Positions 11,849 to 21,553 of a stretch of DNA of 38,363 bases are shown here, piece by piece (position 1 is the stretch's first letter; every line of letters begins with the position of its first letter). The notes beneath the pieces were generated by a model. That model was not told where the DNA came from. It made no database searches and saw only the letters and a list, made by a program, of their open reading frames with translations. Position numbers and translations under genes: made by a program. The stretch comes from Levilactobacillus bambusae (GTDB taxonomy: Bacteria; Bacillota; Bacilli; Lactobacillales; Lactobacillaceae), in contig NZ_QCXQ01000006.1 in NCBI RefSeq assembly GCF_003124125.1, forward strand, positions 185,848-224,210. The letters are read 5' to 3'.

Positions 11849-12751
11849 ATGGCTGAATCAATGCACGACGTTCAACGTCGGATTAACTCCACGAAGGCGA
11901 CCCGCCAAATCACCTCTGCCATGCAGATGGTGTCATCGGCGAAATTGAATCAAATTCAACGTCAGGCAACGGGTTACCAGGAGTATGTTTCCAAGGTGAA
12001 AGCCGTAGTGATGCACCTGGCCAAGTCTCATCTGTTAGAAAACAATTCCTCAAGTAATTTGCAGTCGAATCGACCAGTTAAGAAAACAGCTTACATGGTC
12101 ATTACCTCTGATCGTGGAATGGTTGGAAGCTATAACAGTAATGTTTTACGCGATACCAACCGCTTTATTGACGAGCACACCCCTAACCGCGATGACTACA
12201 TGGTCTTAGCCATTGGGGGGACTGGCGCTGATTTTTACAAGCGTCAGGGGGTTAACGTTGCGTACGAATACCGTGGTGTTAGTGACGTTCCGACCTTTGA
12301 TGAAGTTCGGGATATTGTTAAAACGGTGACAACAATGTACAGCAATGAAGTGTTTGATGAACTTTTTGTTTGTTACAATCACTTTGTGAACCGAATCAGT
12401 TCCAGTTTTCGGGCTGAAAAGATGCTTCCTGTTGATAGTGAAACCCTATCAACGGATGCGGCAAAGGAAACTAAGACGCATGAGTTGAACGCGATTTACG
12501 ACTTAGACCCTTCTCCAGAAGAAGTCCTCTCGGTTGTACTGCCTCAATATGCTGAAAGTTTGGTCTATGGTGCTATTTTAGACGCAAAGACTGAAGAACA
12601 TGCATCAAGCTCGAACGCCATGAAATCGGCTACTGATAATGCGGACGATTTGATTGGCGACTTACAATTGCACTATAACCGTGCACGTCAAGCTGCGATC
12701 ACCACCGAGATTACTGAAATCACCGGTGGTCAAGAGGCAATAGGCAAATAA
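11849..12751 (+). CDS. atpG: F1Fo ATP synthase subunit gamma
   Basis: Central rotor shaft. The 300-residue protein has the conserved N-terminal helix [21 protein letters not shown] and C-terminal helix with [28 protein letters not shown], which form the coiled coil inside the alpha3beta3 head. The middle is a Rossmann-like domain ([16 protein letters not shown]). Slightly longer than E. coli gamma, as is common in lactobacilli. Between atpA and atpD as expected. Confidence 0.97.
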   Translation: MAESMHDVQRRINSTKATRQITSAMQMVSSAKLNQIQRQATGYQEYVSKVKAVVMHLAKSHLLENNSSSNLQSNRPVKKTAYMVITSDRGMVGSYNSNVLRDTNRFIDEHTPNRDDYMVLAIGGTGADFYKRQGVNVAYEYRGVSDVPTFDEVRDIVKTVTTMYSNEVFDELFVCYNHFVNRISSSFRAEKMLPVDSETLSTDAAKETKTHELNAIYDLDPSPEEVLSVVLPQYAESLVYGAILDAKTEEHASSSNAMKSATDNADDLIGDLQLHYNRARQAAITTEITEITGGQEAIGK

Positions 12752-12767
12752 TGACGGGAGGAATTAA

Positions 12768-14201
<1,434 letters not shown>

Positions 14202-14214
14202 GGAGGGGTATTGA

Positions 14215-14634
<420 letters not shown>

Positions 14635-14649
14635 GTATAATATGAGAAG

Positions 14650-14673
14650 GGCTGGCCTATGCCGGCCTTTTTT
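14650..14673 (+). terminator. Intrinsic terminator of the atp operon
   Basis: A stem GGCTGGC/GCCGGCC with loop CTAT is followed by six T residues, 15 bases after the atpC stop. Confidence 0.9.
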
Positions 14674-14944
14674 GTTTGGTTAAAAACCATAGTTAAGGTA
14701 AACTAGTGGCAACACTTCTGACACTTATACATAACCGCCCACTTTCGTTTAGTCCAGGTCGGCAGTTATAATTGACTGGCAAACTATGTGAACACTGCTA
14801 ACTTAGCACTTTTGAATTTCACAAGACGGACGGATGGTAAAGCAACTGATTTTTGAAATGATGAGTCCTATTGATTCAAACCAGTTCAATTCAATTGACT
14901 TGACTAGTCAAATTGTAATATTACAATTCCCGTAAGCACGCGGG
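14674..14944. other. Non-coding gap between the atp operon and the ywzB-murA unit
   Basis: No convincing gene is seen on either strand. The last 55 bases contain a cluster of perfect palindromes (separate entry). A short in-frame run of 33 codons from ATG 14834 has only a poor ribosome site and I do not call it. The remainder has no recognisable RNA fold or family match that I can identify. Confidence 0.6.
14891..14928. promoter_or_regulatory. Palindrome cluster upstream of the ywzB-murA promoter
   Basis: Three perfect palindromes lie end to end: TCAATTGA (14891-14898), TTGACTAGTCAA (14900-14911) and AATTGTAATATTACAATT (14911-14928). They end 16 bases upstream of the TTGACA at 14945. AT-rich perfect dyads of 12 and 18 bp look like operators for dimeric regulators; the regulator is unknown. 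A secondary promoter-like pair TTGACT/TAATAT (15-base spacer) also falls inside. Confidence 0.45.
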
Positions 14945-14979
14945 TTGACAGGGACAGTTAATTAATATTATGGTATAGT
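14945..14979 (+). promoter_or_regulatory. Probable promoter for ywzB-like gene and murA
   Basis: A perfect TTGACA (14945-14950) is followed by an extended -10, TGG-TATAGT (14971-14979). The 23-base spacing between them is too long for both to serve one promoter; TATTAT (14966-14971, spacer 15) or TATGGT (14969-14974, spacer 18) would pair with the -35. Initiation here means translation cannot start at the ATG at 14978, which supports the start at 15011. Confidence 0.6.
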
Positions 14980-15010
14980 GAATTACAAAGGTAACGGAAG
15001 GACGTTAGGC

Positions 15011-15241
15011 ATGCGAACAATTGGACTGGAAGCAATTTTAACTCTGTGTAGTCATTTAGGATTCATCTTGATTGCGTTTTGGGCAATACAGGGTTTACAT
15101 CTGGAGCGGTATATGAAATTTTATCCGCGCCAGGCAAAGATCCTCATTGTTTTTTTGTCGGTAGCATTAGGATTCACGGTCAGTTCGTTCTTTCTTAGTT
15201 TTATTGATAATGTTCGTAACTTAGGCTATTTATTAAAATAA
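15011..15241 (+). CDS. DUF1146 small membrane protein (YwzB-like)
   Basis: A 76-residue protein with two hydrophobic helices (about 6-27 and 44-67) separated by a basic linker ([14 protein letters not shown]). The family has no assigned biochemical role. Identification rests on the sequence pattern and on synteny: in Bacillus the order atpC-ywzB-(ywmB)-murAA is conserved, and here the gene sits between atpC and murA. The start at 15011 has GGAAGG nine bases upstream. Probably co-transcribed with murA, which follows after 37 bases. Confidence 0.8.
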   Translation: MRTIGLEAILTLCSHLGFILIAFWAIQGLHLERYMKFYPRQAKILIVFLSVALGFTVSSFFLSFIDNVRNLGYLLK

Positions 15242-15278
15242 AAATTTCGAGTATTTCGATATAGATGGAGGTAGTGCC

Positions 15279-16583
15279 ATGGAAAAGATAATCGTTCATG
15301 GTGGGAATCAATTAACGGGACAAGTTCAAATTGAGGGAGCTAAAAATGCGGTTTTACCAATTTTGGCTGCTTCAATACTGGGTGAAACTGGTCAAACACG
15401 TTTAACAAACGTTCCGATCCTATCAGATGTGTACACAATGAATAATGTGTTACGCTTTTTAAATATGGATGTCCAATTTGATGAAGATTCACGGTCCGTT
15501 GACATTGATGCCAGTGGAAACGTTTCAGGGGAAGCTCCCTTTGAATACGTTTCAAAAATGCGTGCCTCTATCGTTGTAATGGGTCCATTGCTGGCCCGTC
15601 TTGGTCGGGCCCGGGTAGCTATGCCAGGTGGGTGTGCCATTGGAACGCGGCCGATTGACCTTCACCTCAAGGGCTTCGAAGCCCTTGGTGCCCATGTCGA
15701 ACAGCAGGATGGGAACGTGATTGCCACGGCCGATCACTTAACGGGCGCTGATATCTACTTAGACTTTCCGAGTGTTGGAGCAACTGAAAATATTATGATG
15801 GCGGCCTGTCTCGCTGATGGAACCACCACGCTTGAAAACGTCGCGCGGGAGCCAGAAATTGTTGATTTAGCCAACATTTTAAATAAAATGGGGGCCAAAG
15901 TATTTGGGGCCGGTACGGAAATGATTCGAATCGAAGGGGTCGACCACATGCATGGGGTCGATCACCACGTGGTTCAGGATCGGATTGAGGCCGGAACCTT
16001 TATGGTTGCAGCTGCTTTAACCCACGGTGATGTGTTAGTGGCGGATGCAATTCCTGAACATAATAAGCCTTTAATTTCTAAACTTCGGGAAATGGGGGCT
16101 GACGTTATCGTTAGTGAGGATGGGGTTCGAGTAATCGGGCCTGACCGGTTAAAACCAGCGGACGTTAAGACCTTACCATACCCTGGGTTTCCAACGGATA
16201 TGCAGCCCCAAGTCTCTGTTTTGCAGTTAGCAGCGGAGGGAACGAGTTCCCTGACCGAAACCGTTTTTGAAAATCGGTTTATGCACCTTGAGGAATTACG
16301 CCGAATGAACGCCAAGTTCCAAATTGAAGGTCAGACGGTCGCCTTATTTGGCCCAACCCAATTTAGCGGGGCTGAGGTTGCTGCAACTGATCTTCGGGCC
16401 GCTGCAGCATTAGTTCTTGCGGGACTAGTTGCGGATGGTTATACTCAAGTCACTAATTTAAAATACTTAGACCGAGGCTACTATGATTTCCACGGTAAGC
16501 TAGCGGCTCTGGGTGCAGAAGTGAAGCGGGTTGAAGTCCCGGAAAACGACGAAGTGATCCTAAAGTCATCCAAAATTAAATAA
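15279..16583 (+). CDS. murA: UDP-N-acetylglucosamine 1-carboxyvinyltransferase
   Basis: First committed step of peptidoglycan synthesis: transfers enolpyruvate from PEP to UDP-GlcNAc. The 434-residue protein shows the Lys22-Asn23 pair ([12 protein letters not shown]) and the catalytic cysteine loop [15 protein letters not shown] with Cys119. The Cys (not Asp) means the fosfomycin-target residue is present. A GGAGG ribosome site precedes the ATG. Low-GC Gram-positives often carry a second paralogue elsewhere; the position behind atp and before mbl fits the MurAA (MurA1) copy. Confidence 0.97.
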   Translation: MEKIIVHGGNQLTGQVQIEGAKNAVLPILAASILGETGQTRLTNVPILSDVYTMNNVLRFLNMDVQFDEDSRSVDIDASGNVSGEAPFEYVSKMRASIVVMGPLLARLGRARVAMPGGCAIGTRPIDLHLKGFEALGAHVEQQDGNVIATADHLTGADIYLDFPSVGATENIMMAACLADGTTTLENVAREPEIVDLANILNKMGAKVFGAGTEMIRIEGVDHMHGVDHHVVQDRIEAGTFMVAAALTHGDVLVADAIPEHNKPLISKLREMGADVIVSEDGVRVIGPDRLKPADVKTLPYPGFPTDMQPQVSVLQLAAEGTSSLTETVFENRFMHLEELRRMNAKFQIEGQTVALFGPTQFSGAEVAATDLRAAAALVLAGLVADGYTQVTNLKYLDRGYYDFHGKLAALGAEVKRVEVPENDEVILKSSKIK

Positions 16584-16591
16584 TGACGATG

Positions 16592-16635
16592 GAGCGACCC
16601 GGGAGCGTAGGCTCTGATTGGGTCGCTCTTTGTTT
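16592..16635 (+). terminator. Intrinsic terminator after murA
   Basis: A 9-bp stem GAGCGACCC (16592-16600)/GGGTCGCTC (16620-16628) encloses a smaller hairpin (GGAGC...GCTC) and is followed by the T-rich TTTGTTT. Confidence 0.8.
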
Positions 16636-16669
16636 GGTCAGGTCTGACTAAACGATATTGAAAAGAATA

Positions 16670-16678
16670 TGATATAAT
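16670..16678 (+). promoter_or_regulatory. Probable mbl/mreB promoter (extended -10)
   Basis: TGA-TATAAT is a perfect extended -10, 37 bases upstream of the ATG. The -35 is weak. Confidence 0.6.
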
Positions 16679-16715
16679 TAGAGACTGAATAGTGCTAGCA
16701 GGAGGAACTTAGATA

Positions 16716-17717
16716 ATGGCGAAAGACATCGGAATTGATTTAGGGACAGCTAACGTCCTCATTTACGTAGTTGGCAAGGGAATTGTACTGAATGAACCCT
16801 CTGTAGTAGCTGTTGACACCAAGACGAATAAGGTATTAGCAGTTGGTTCCGAAGCTTACCGAATGGTAGGTCGGACACCAAGCAACATTCGGGCCATTCG
16901 ACCGTTAAAGGACGGTGTCATTTCGGATTTTGACATGACCGAAGAAATGTTATCCTACTTTGTAAATAAGCTAAGTGTTAAGGGATTCATGTCAAAACCA
17001 AATATCATGATTTGTGCACCAACCAATATCACTGAAATTGAACGCAAAGCCATTATCCAAGCTGCTGAAAAATCGGGGGGCGCCAAGGTTTACCTTGAGG
17101 CAGAACCTAAGGTTGCAGCCATTGGTGCTGGAATGGACATCTTTAAGCCACAGGGGAACATGGTTATTGATATGGGGGGCGGAACGACGGATATTGCTGT
17201 CCTCTCCCTGGGCGACATCGTTAACTCCCGGTCAATTCGGGTTGCGGGTGACCGAATGAATGGTGAAATTGTTTCCTATATTAAGCGGAAGTATGGCCTA
17301 TTGATTGGGGAACATACGGCAGAACAAATTAAGATTCAGATTGGAACGGCTTATCCGGTTCCAAATGACGAAAATACCATGACGGTTCGGGGCCGTGACT
17401 CTGTCACCGGGATGCCCACCGAAGTAACGGTGACGGCATCCGGCGTTGAAGAAGCCATTCATGATTCGGTCGAACAAATTGTGACGGCTGCTCATTCAGT
17501 GCTTGAAAACCTGCAACCAGAGTTAGCGGCGGATATTATTGATCGTGGGATTATCTTAACTGGTGGAGGGGCCCTGTTAAACGGCATGGACCACATCATT
17601 TCTGAGCGATTAAAGGTGCCCGTTGTCATTTCTGAAGATCCGTTGGATAACGTGGCTAAGGGTGCCGGGATCTTACTTGAACATATGAACCAAGCCGCTA
17701 AAAAGCAGGATAACTAA
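16716..17717 (+). CDS. mbl: MreB/Mbl-family rod-shape actin homologue
   Basis: Actin-like ATPase that forms membrane-associated filaments and guides elongation-phase wall synthesis. The 333-residue protein has phosphate-1 (IGIDLGTANVLIYV), phosphate-2 (VIDMGGGTTDIAVLSLG) and adenosine (RGIILTGGGALLNGM) motifs. Its place after murA matches Bacillus mbl rather than the mreBCD locus, so I prefer the Mbl name; no mreC or mreD follows. rodA lies two genes downstream, giving a shape-determination cluster. An AGGAGG ribosome site precedes the ATG. Confidence 0.93.
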   Translation: MAKDIGIDLGTANVLIYVVGKGIVLNEPSVVAVDTKTNKVLAVGSEAYRMVGRTPSNIRAIRPLKDGVISDFDMTEEMLSYFVNKLSVKGFMSKPNIMICAPTNITEIERKAIIQAAEKSGGAKVYLEAEPKVAAIGAGMDIFKPQGNMVIDMGGGTTDIAVLSLGDIVNSRSIRVAGDRMNGEIVSYIKRKYGLLIGEHTAEQIKIQIGTAYPVPNDENTMTVRGRDSVTGMPTEVTVTASGVEEAIHDSVEQIVTAAHSVLENLQPELAADIIDRGIILTGGGALLNGMDHIISERLKVPVVISEDPLDNVAKGAGILLEHMNQAAKKQDN

Positions 17718-17741
17718 GTTAGATTTCAAAGGGGTTGAACG

Positions 17742-18062
17742 ATGAAATCCATTTTAATCAAACTCGTACGCGGATATCAACGGGGAATTTCACCGTTGTT
17801 GCCACCGTCTTGTCGGTACTATCCCACCTGTTCTAATTACATGGTGACTGCCCTTAAGAAACATGGCGCATTTAAAGGTAGTTTGATGGGAATTGCCCGA
17901 ATTTTAAGGTGTCATCCGTTTATTCATGGCGGGTATGACCCGGTTCCCGACTCCTTTTCGTTAAGACGAAATGTGGCTGCTGAACAAGCATACCGGGCTG
18001 AGATGAGATTAGATGATCACACCCCCAGTAATAAAGGAGAAAAGTATGTCAAAAAAGGATAA
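17742..18062 (+). CDS. yidD: Membrane protein insertion efficiency factor YidD
   Basis: Small cytoplasmic-face protein thought to help YidC/SecYEG insert inner membrane proteins. The 106-residue sequence contains the family core: [49 protein letters not shown] and HGGYDPVP, including the three conserved cysteines. AAAGGGG ribosome site upstream. Its end overlaps the next gene by 17 bases. In many bacteria yidD is beside rnpA-yidC; here it is instead within the mbl-rodA cluster, as seen in lactobacilli. Confidence 0.93.
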   Translation: MKSILIKLVRGYQRGISPLLPPSCRYYPTCSNYMVTALKKHGAFKGSLMGIARILRCHPFIHGGYDPVPDSFSLRRNVAAEQAYRAEMRLDDHTPSNKGEKYVKKG

Positions 18063-18270
18063 GTCTGTTGAAGTAAAGCTTGAGGAACGTCCGCTATCGG
18101 ATGGCACTAAGGAAACGGTCCTGTTAATCGGACGGAATGAAATTGGATCCATTAAACCGGATGGTGATCGGTTCGTTGCCAAACTTGACGGCGGAAGTGA
18201 TTTCCGGGTTAAAACAATTGATACTGGAATTGAACAGTTGTTAGCAGACTATCATTTACACCGGGGATAA
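18046..18270 (+). CDS. DUF2969 family small protein
   Basis: A 74-residue charged soluble protein ([20 protein letters not shown]...). The family is found in lactic acid bacteria and has no known function. The start at 18046 has a strong AAAGGAG seven bases upstream, inside the yidD 3' end, so translation is coupled to yidD. It recurs next to rod-shape genes in related genomes as far as I recall, which suggests but does not prove a link to RodA or Mbl. Confidence 0.75.
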   Translation: MSKKDKSVEVKLEERPLSDGTKETVLLIGRNEIGSIKPDGDRFVAKLDGGSDFRVKTIDTGIEQLLADYHLHRG

Positions 18271-18287
18271 TAATTTTTGGTAAAATC

Positions 18288-18328
18288 GGCCGATCTGGTG
18301 GCATTGCTGCCGGACCGGCCTTTATAAT
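18288..18328 (+). terminator. Possible terminator between the DUF2969 gene and rodA
   Basis: An imperfect GC-rich hairpin runs from GGCCG (18288) to CGGCC (18320) and is followed by TTTATAAT, a weak T tract. That tract also contains a -10-like TATAAT (18323-18328), so it may combine attenuation with the rodA promoter. Confidence 0.5.
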
Positions 18329-18375
18329 AAAATTAATTGTAGTTTAAATCTAAAGATAAATAAGGGGACGTTATT

Positions 18376-19590
18376 GTGGCGCAAAACGCAAGAACCCGAG
18401 AAGAACGAAATGAAGCTGATTCGCGAATTGATTGGGGCATTATTTTTTGTATTTTGATGCTGGGAATTATTAGCTTAGCATCTATTTACGTGGCCGCCGT
18501 CCATGATACGAGTTCAACTAGTGTTTTAAAGGCAGTTGGCTCCCAAGTCATGTGGTTTGTGATTGGGATTGTCGCCATCGTCATTATTATGCAGTTTGAT
18601 TCTGAGCAGTTGTGGAAGGTGGCACCGATTGTTTATTGGTTGGGATTGTTTCTCCTGTTTGCGGTGCTATTTTTGTATAGCCGTGCTTACTATCAAAACA
18701 CGGGGGCCAAAAGCTGGTTTGCCATTGGGAGCCTGACGTTTCAGCCGTCAGAAGTGATGAAACCGGCGCTGATTTTAATGTTGGCCCGGGTTATTACGGA
18801 ACATAATAATAAGTATCCCATCCATACTACCCGTAACGATTGGATTTTAATCGGCCAAATGCTGCTTTGGTTAGTTCCCGTTGCGGTCCTTTTAAAGTTA
18901 CAGAATGATTTTGGGACGATGCTGGTGTTTTTTGCTATTTTTGTGGGGATGCTGTTAGTTTCCGGGGTGACCTGGAAAATATTGGCGCCCGCATTTATCG
19001 GCGGGGCCCTGATTGGTGGAACGGCATTGGCGTTAGTCATATCGAGTACGGGCCGGAAGCTGCTGGGCCTCATCGGATTTCAGTCCTACCAGTTTAACCG
19101 GGTGGATACCTGGTTAAACCCATCAGCTGATACGTCAAACAACGGGTACCAGCTCTGGCAAAGCATGAAGGCCATTGGGTCCGGGGGTCTGTTTGGAACC
19201 GGGTTTAATGTTTCGCACGTTTACGTTCCCGTTCGTGAATCTGATATGGTATTTTCCGTGGTGGGGGAAAACTTTGGGTTTATCGGGGGCTGTATCCTAA
19301 TCTTTTTGTACTTTTTGCTGATCTATCAAATGATTAGGGTGATCTTCGATACTAAAAACGTTTTTTATGCGTATATTGCAACGGGGATCATTATGATGAT
19401 CCTTTTCCACGTATTTGAAAACGTTGGGATGAGCATTGGACTGTTACCATTAACGGGAATCCCGTTACCCTTTGTCAGTCAAGGGGGATCGGCCCTCATT
19501 GGTAATATGATTGGGATTGGCCTAATCATGTCGATGCGCTACCACTATAAGAGTTATATGTTTAGTACGGCGAACGAAGAGTTTAGGTAG
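18376..19590 (+). CDS. rodA: SEDS-family peptidoglycan glycosyltransferase RodA
   Basis: Polymerises lipid II into glycan strands during elongation, with a class B PBP partner, in the membrane. The 404-residue protein has about ten membrane segments after a charged cytoplasmic N terminus. It shows SEDS-type signatures such as KSWFAIGSLTFQPSEVMKP, VGENFGFIGG and GIPLPFVSQGGS. The start is GTG at 18376 with AAGGGGACG upstream. RodA rather than FtsW is favoured by the mbl neighbourhood and N-terminal pattern, but SEDS paralogues are hard to separate by eye. Confidence 0.88.
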   Translation: MAQNARTREERNEADSRIDWGIIFCILMLGIISLASIYVAAVHDTSSTSVLKAVGSQVMWFVIGIVAIVIIMQFDSEQLWKVAPIVYWLGLFLLFAVLFLYSRAYYQNTGAKSWFAIGSLTFQPSEVMKPALILMLARVITEHNNKYPIHTTRNDWILIGQMLLWLVPVAVLLKLQNDFGTMLVFFAIFVGMLLVSGVTWKILAPAFIGGALIGGTALALVISSTGRKLLGLIGFQSYQFNRVDTWLNPSADTSNNGYQLWQSMKAIGSGGLFGTGFNVSHVYVPVRESDMVFSVVGENFGFIGGCILIFLYFLLIYQMIRVIFDTKNVFYAYIATGIIMMILFHVFENVGMSIGLLPLTGIPLPFVSQGGSALIGNMIGIGLIMSMRYHYKSYMFSTANEEFR

Positions 19591-19606
19591 GGAAGTTCCT
19601 TAATGG

Positions 19607-19663
19607 GCAGTGTAATGACTTTCGATTGTGTTTTGATCAGGGGGTCATTATACGGCCTTTTTT
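19607..19663 (+). terminator. Intrinsic terminator after rodA
   Basis: The arms GTGTAATGAC and GTCATTATAC pair with one G-T, extended by an outer GC pair, with a long loop between. Six T residues follow (19658-19663). Confidence 0.7.
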
Positions 19664-19730
19664 GTTGAACAATTGATCAAAACGGGGTGGTTAGTCTAAA
19701 ACCGCTTTTTCCTTTCTTTCAGGATTAAGG

Positions 19731-19736
19731 TATACT
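19731..19736 (+). promoter_or_regulatory. Possible -10 for the SPFH gene
   Basis: TATACT lies 30 bases before the ATG at 19766. The -35 region is a poor match, so this is a tentative call. Confidence 0.4.
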
Positions 19737-19765
19737 TTAGCTAAGCAAAAGAAGGAGGAAGGATC

Positions 19766-20632
19766 ATGGAGGAAAAATCGGTATTTCACGTTAACGGTTA
19801 CGTTGGACTGATACTTGCCATTATTCTCATTATTACGGGTGTTTGGTTACTGGTTAGTGGAAACGAAGGGGATTCAACCGGGTTGATCTTGCTGGGAGCA
19901 TTTTTGGTAGTCATCGCATTGATTGCGACAAGCTCATTAACGATTGTGGCACCAAATCAGGCGAAGGTTTTGACCTTTTTTGGTGATTATATTGGAACCA
20001 TTCGGGAATCAGGATTATATATGACCGTGCCGCTAACGAACAAGGCAACGGTCTCCTTACGGGTTCGAAACTTTAATAGTCAAATTTTAAAGGTGAATGA
20101 TAAACGGGGAAATCCCGTTGAAATCGCCGCTGTGATCGTTTTTAAGGTCGTTGATACCGCTAAGGCGCTATTTGCCGTGGATAATTATGAGCAATTTGTT
20201 GAAATCCAAAGTGAGTCGGCGGTCCGCCATATTGCCTCTGAATATCCCTACGATAACTTTGACACGAATGATCGTGAGACATTGAGAAGCAATCCCACGG
20301 AGGTCTCCGAACGGTTAACAGAGGAACTTCAAGAACGGCTCAACGTTGCCGGTGTTAAAATTATTGAAACCCGGCTTACCCATTTGGCCTACTCCACTGA
20401 AATTGCGAGCGCAATGCTCCAGCGGCAACAATCATCCGCTATTTTGTCTGCTAGGAAGATTATCGTTGAGGGGGCAGTTTCTATTACAGAGGATGCCATT
20501 TCTCAATTAGAGCGGGATACGGGGATGACTCTGTCAGACGATAAAAAGTTACAGTTAATGAACAATATGATGGTGACAATTATTTCTGAACGTGGGTCAC
20601 AACCCGTGTTAAATACGACTGATATGAGTTAA
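19766..20632 (+). CDS. SPFH/band-7 domain membrane protein
   Basis: A 288-residue protein with two hydrophobic segments near the N terminus (about 11-31 and 38-58) followed by an SPFH domain (IVAPNQAKVLTFFGDYIGTIRESGLYMTVPLTNK...) and a C-terminal helical part. SPFH proteins (stomatin, prohibitin, flotillin, HflK/C) oligomerise in membranes and organise microdomains or regulate proteases. This one lacks the long flotillin coiled coil. AAGGAGGAAGG ribosome site. It is a single-gene unit, closed by a strong bidirectional terminator. The specific role is unknown. Confidence 0.85.
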   Translation: MEEKSVFHVNGYVGLILAIILIITGVWLLVSGNEGDSTGLILLGAFLVVIALIATSSLTIVAPNQAKVLTFFGDYIGTIRESGLYMTVPLTNKATVSLRVRNFNSQILKVNDKRGNPVEIAAVIVFKVVDTAKALFAVDNYEQFVEIQSESAVRHIASEYPYDNFDTNDRETLRSNPTEVSERLTEELQERLNVAGVKIIETRLTHLAYSTEIASAMLQRQQSSAILSARKIIVEGAVSITEDAISQLERDTGMTLSDDKKLQLMNNMMVTIISERGSQPVLNTTDMS

Positions 20633-20645
20633 GGGATGCTATGAT

Positions 20646-20689
20646 GCCACAAAATTAGGCCGCTGAAATCAGCGGCCTAATTTTGTGGC
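20646..20689. terminator. Long perfect hairpin, probable bidirectional terminator
   Basis: A 20-bp perfect inverted repeat (20646-20665 with 20670-20689) has loop AAAT. The GC-rich core AGGCCGCTG/CAGCGGCCT is flanked by AAAATT and AATTTT, so on either strand a T-rich stretch follows a GC stem. It separates the SPFH gene from the transporter cassette. Confidence 0.8.
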
Positions 20690-20702
20690 GTTTGAAAAAG
20701 GG

Positions 20703-20731
20703 TTGACTTTTTTGTTCGTTGCTTATATAGT
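20703..20731 (+). promoter_or_regulatory. Promoter of the ABC transporter/GntR cassette
   Basis: TTGACT (20703-20708) and TATAGT (20726-20731) are separated by exactly 17 bases, one of the best sigma-A promoters in the window. It lies 52 bases upstream of the first ABC gene and overlaps the inverted repeat at 20731-20750. Confidence 0.85.
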
Positions 20732-20750
20732 TAGTTACACAAGTAATTAA
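20731..20750. promoter_or_regulatory. Candidate operator for the GntR/YtrA regulator
   Basis: TTAGTTAC-ACAA-GTAATTAA is an inverted repeat with 8-base arms (7 of 8 matching) around a 4-base centre. It begins on the last base of the -10 and covers the expected transcription start. A TAC-N4-GTA core is, as I recall, a common layout for YtrA-type GntR sites. A GntR/YtrA gene lies in the same operon (23367-23741), so autorepression is the simplest model. Confidence 0.55.
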
Positions 20751-20782
20751 CTAATGGGGTAGCGAATAGAAAGGATGCTAAT

Positions 20783-21538
20783 ATGACACAACCAGTTGTT
20801 AAAGTTCGGGACCTTCGAAAGGTTTACGGGGGAAAGAACGAAAAATCATACGAAGCCTTAAAGGGAATCAATTTTGACGTTGAACCAGGAGAGTTCGTTG
20901 GAATCATGGGGGCATCAGGATCGGGGAAATCAACATTATTAAACCTGTTAGCCACACTTGATCAACCAACAAGTGGGTCCATTGAAATTAATGGTCGGTC
21001 GATTTCTAATTTATCGGGTAAGGAAACGGCAGATTTTCGGGCTAAGGAAATTGGATTTATCTTTCAGGATTTTAACCTGTTAGAAAATATGACTAATGCC
21101 CAAAATATGGCGCTACCACTATCTTTGCAAGGGAAATCAGCTAAGGTAAGCCAACCAGCTGTAAGGCAGGTTGCACATGAGTTAGGGATTGAAGCATTAC
21201 TAGATGCTTACCCAACTCAAATTTCGGGGGGGCAGAAACAACGGGTGGCAGCCGCCCGAGCGTTAGTGACTAATCCCGAACTAATTCTAGGGGACGAACC
21301 AACGGGGGCCTTAGATTCAAATAGTGCGCGGGAACTATTAGAAATGCTGCATGAAATTAATCAAGAACGACATGTACCCATTTTAATGGTAACCCATGAT
21401 CCGTTTTCCGCCAGTTACTGTCAACGGATTCTATTTATCAAGGACGGTCAAATCGGCCAGGAATTATCGGGTAACGGTGATGACCGGAGTACTTTCTATC
21501 AACGAATTTTAGACGAATTAGGAACGTTCGAACAATAA
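20783..21538 (+). CDS. ABC transporter ATPase, BceA/MacB-like
   Basis: ATPase of an FtsX-type ABC system, partner of the permease directly downstream. The 251-residue protein has Walker [10 protein letters not shown] (43-51), Q-loop glutamine (FQDFNLL, Gln95), signature ISGGQ (147-151), Walker [13 protein letters not shown] and H-loop MVTHD, all intact. The pattern fits the LolD/MacB/BceA group; BceA-type pairs remove or neutralise bacitracin, nisin-like peptides or lipid II complexes. First gene of the cassette behind a consensus-like promoter. No BceRS two-component genes are adjacent, so the substrate is unassigned. Confidence 0.9.
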   Translation: MTQPVVKVRDLRKVYGGKNEKSYEALKGINFDVEPGEFVGIMGASGSGKSTLLNLLATLDQPTSGSIEINGRSISNLSGKETADFRAKEIGFIFQDFNLLENMTNAQNMALPLSLQGKSAKVSQPAVRQVAHELGIEALLDAYPTQISGGQKQRVAAARALVTNPELILGDEPTGALDSNSARELLEMLHEINQERHVPILMVTHDPFSASYCQRILFIKDGQIGQELSGNGDDRSTFYQRILDELGTFEQ

Positions 21539-21553
21539 GCACGGGGGGATAAC

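Noticed and set aside
14834-14935. A 33-codon open frame (MVKQLIFEMMSPID...) in the gap after atpC
   Set aside because: The ribosome site is poor and the frame runs through the palindrome cluster; it looks like chance.
14978-15010. Upstream ATG for the ywzB-like gene
   Set aside because: It overlaps the likely -10 TATAGT, and the ATG at 15011 has a better ribosome site and matches the family start.
20646-20689. Long perfect inverted repeat as an insertion-sequence end or attachment site
   Set aside because: There is no transposase or target duplication nearby, and GC stem with flanking A and T tracts fits a bidirectional terminator.
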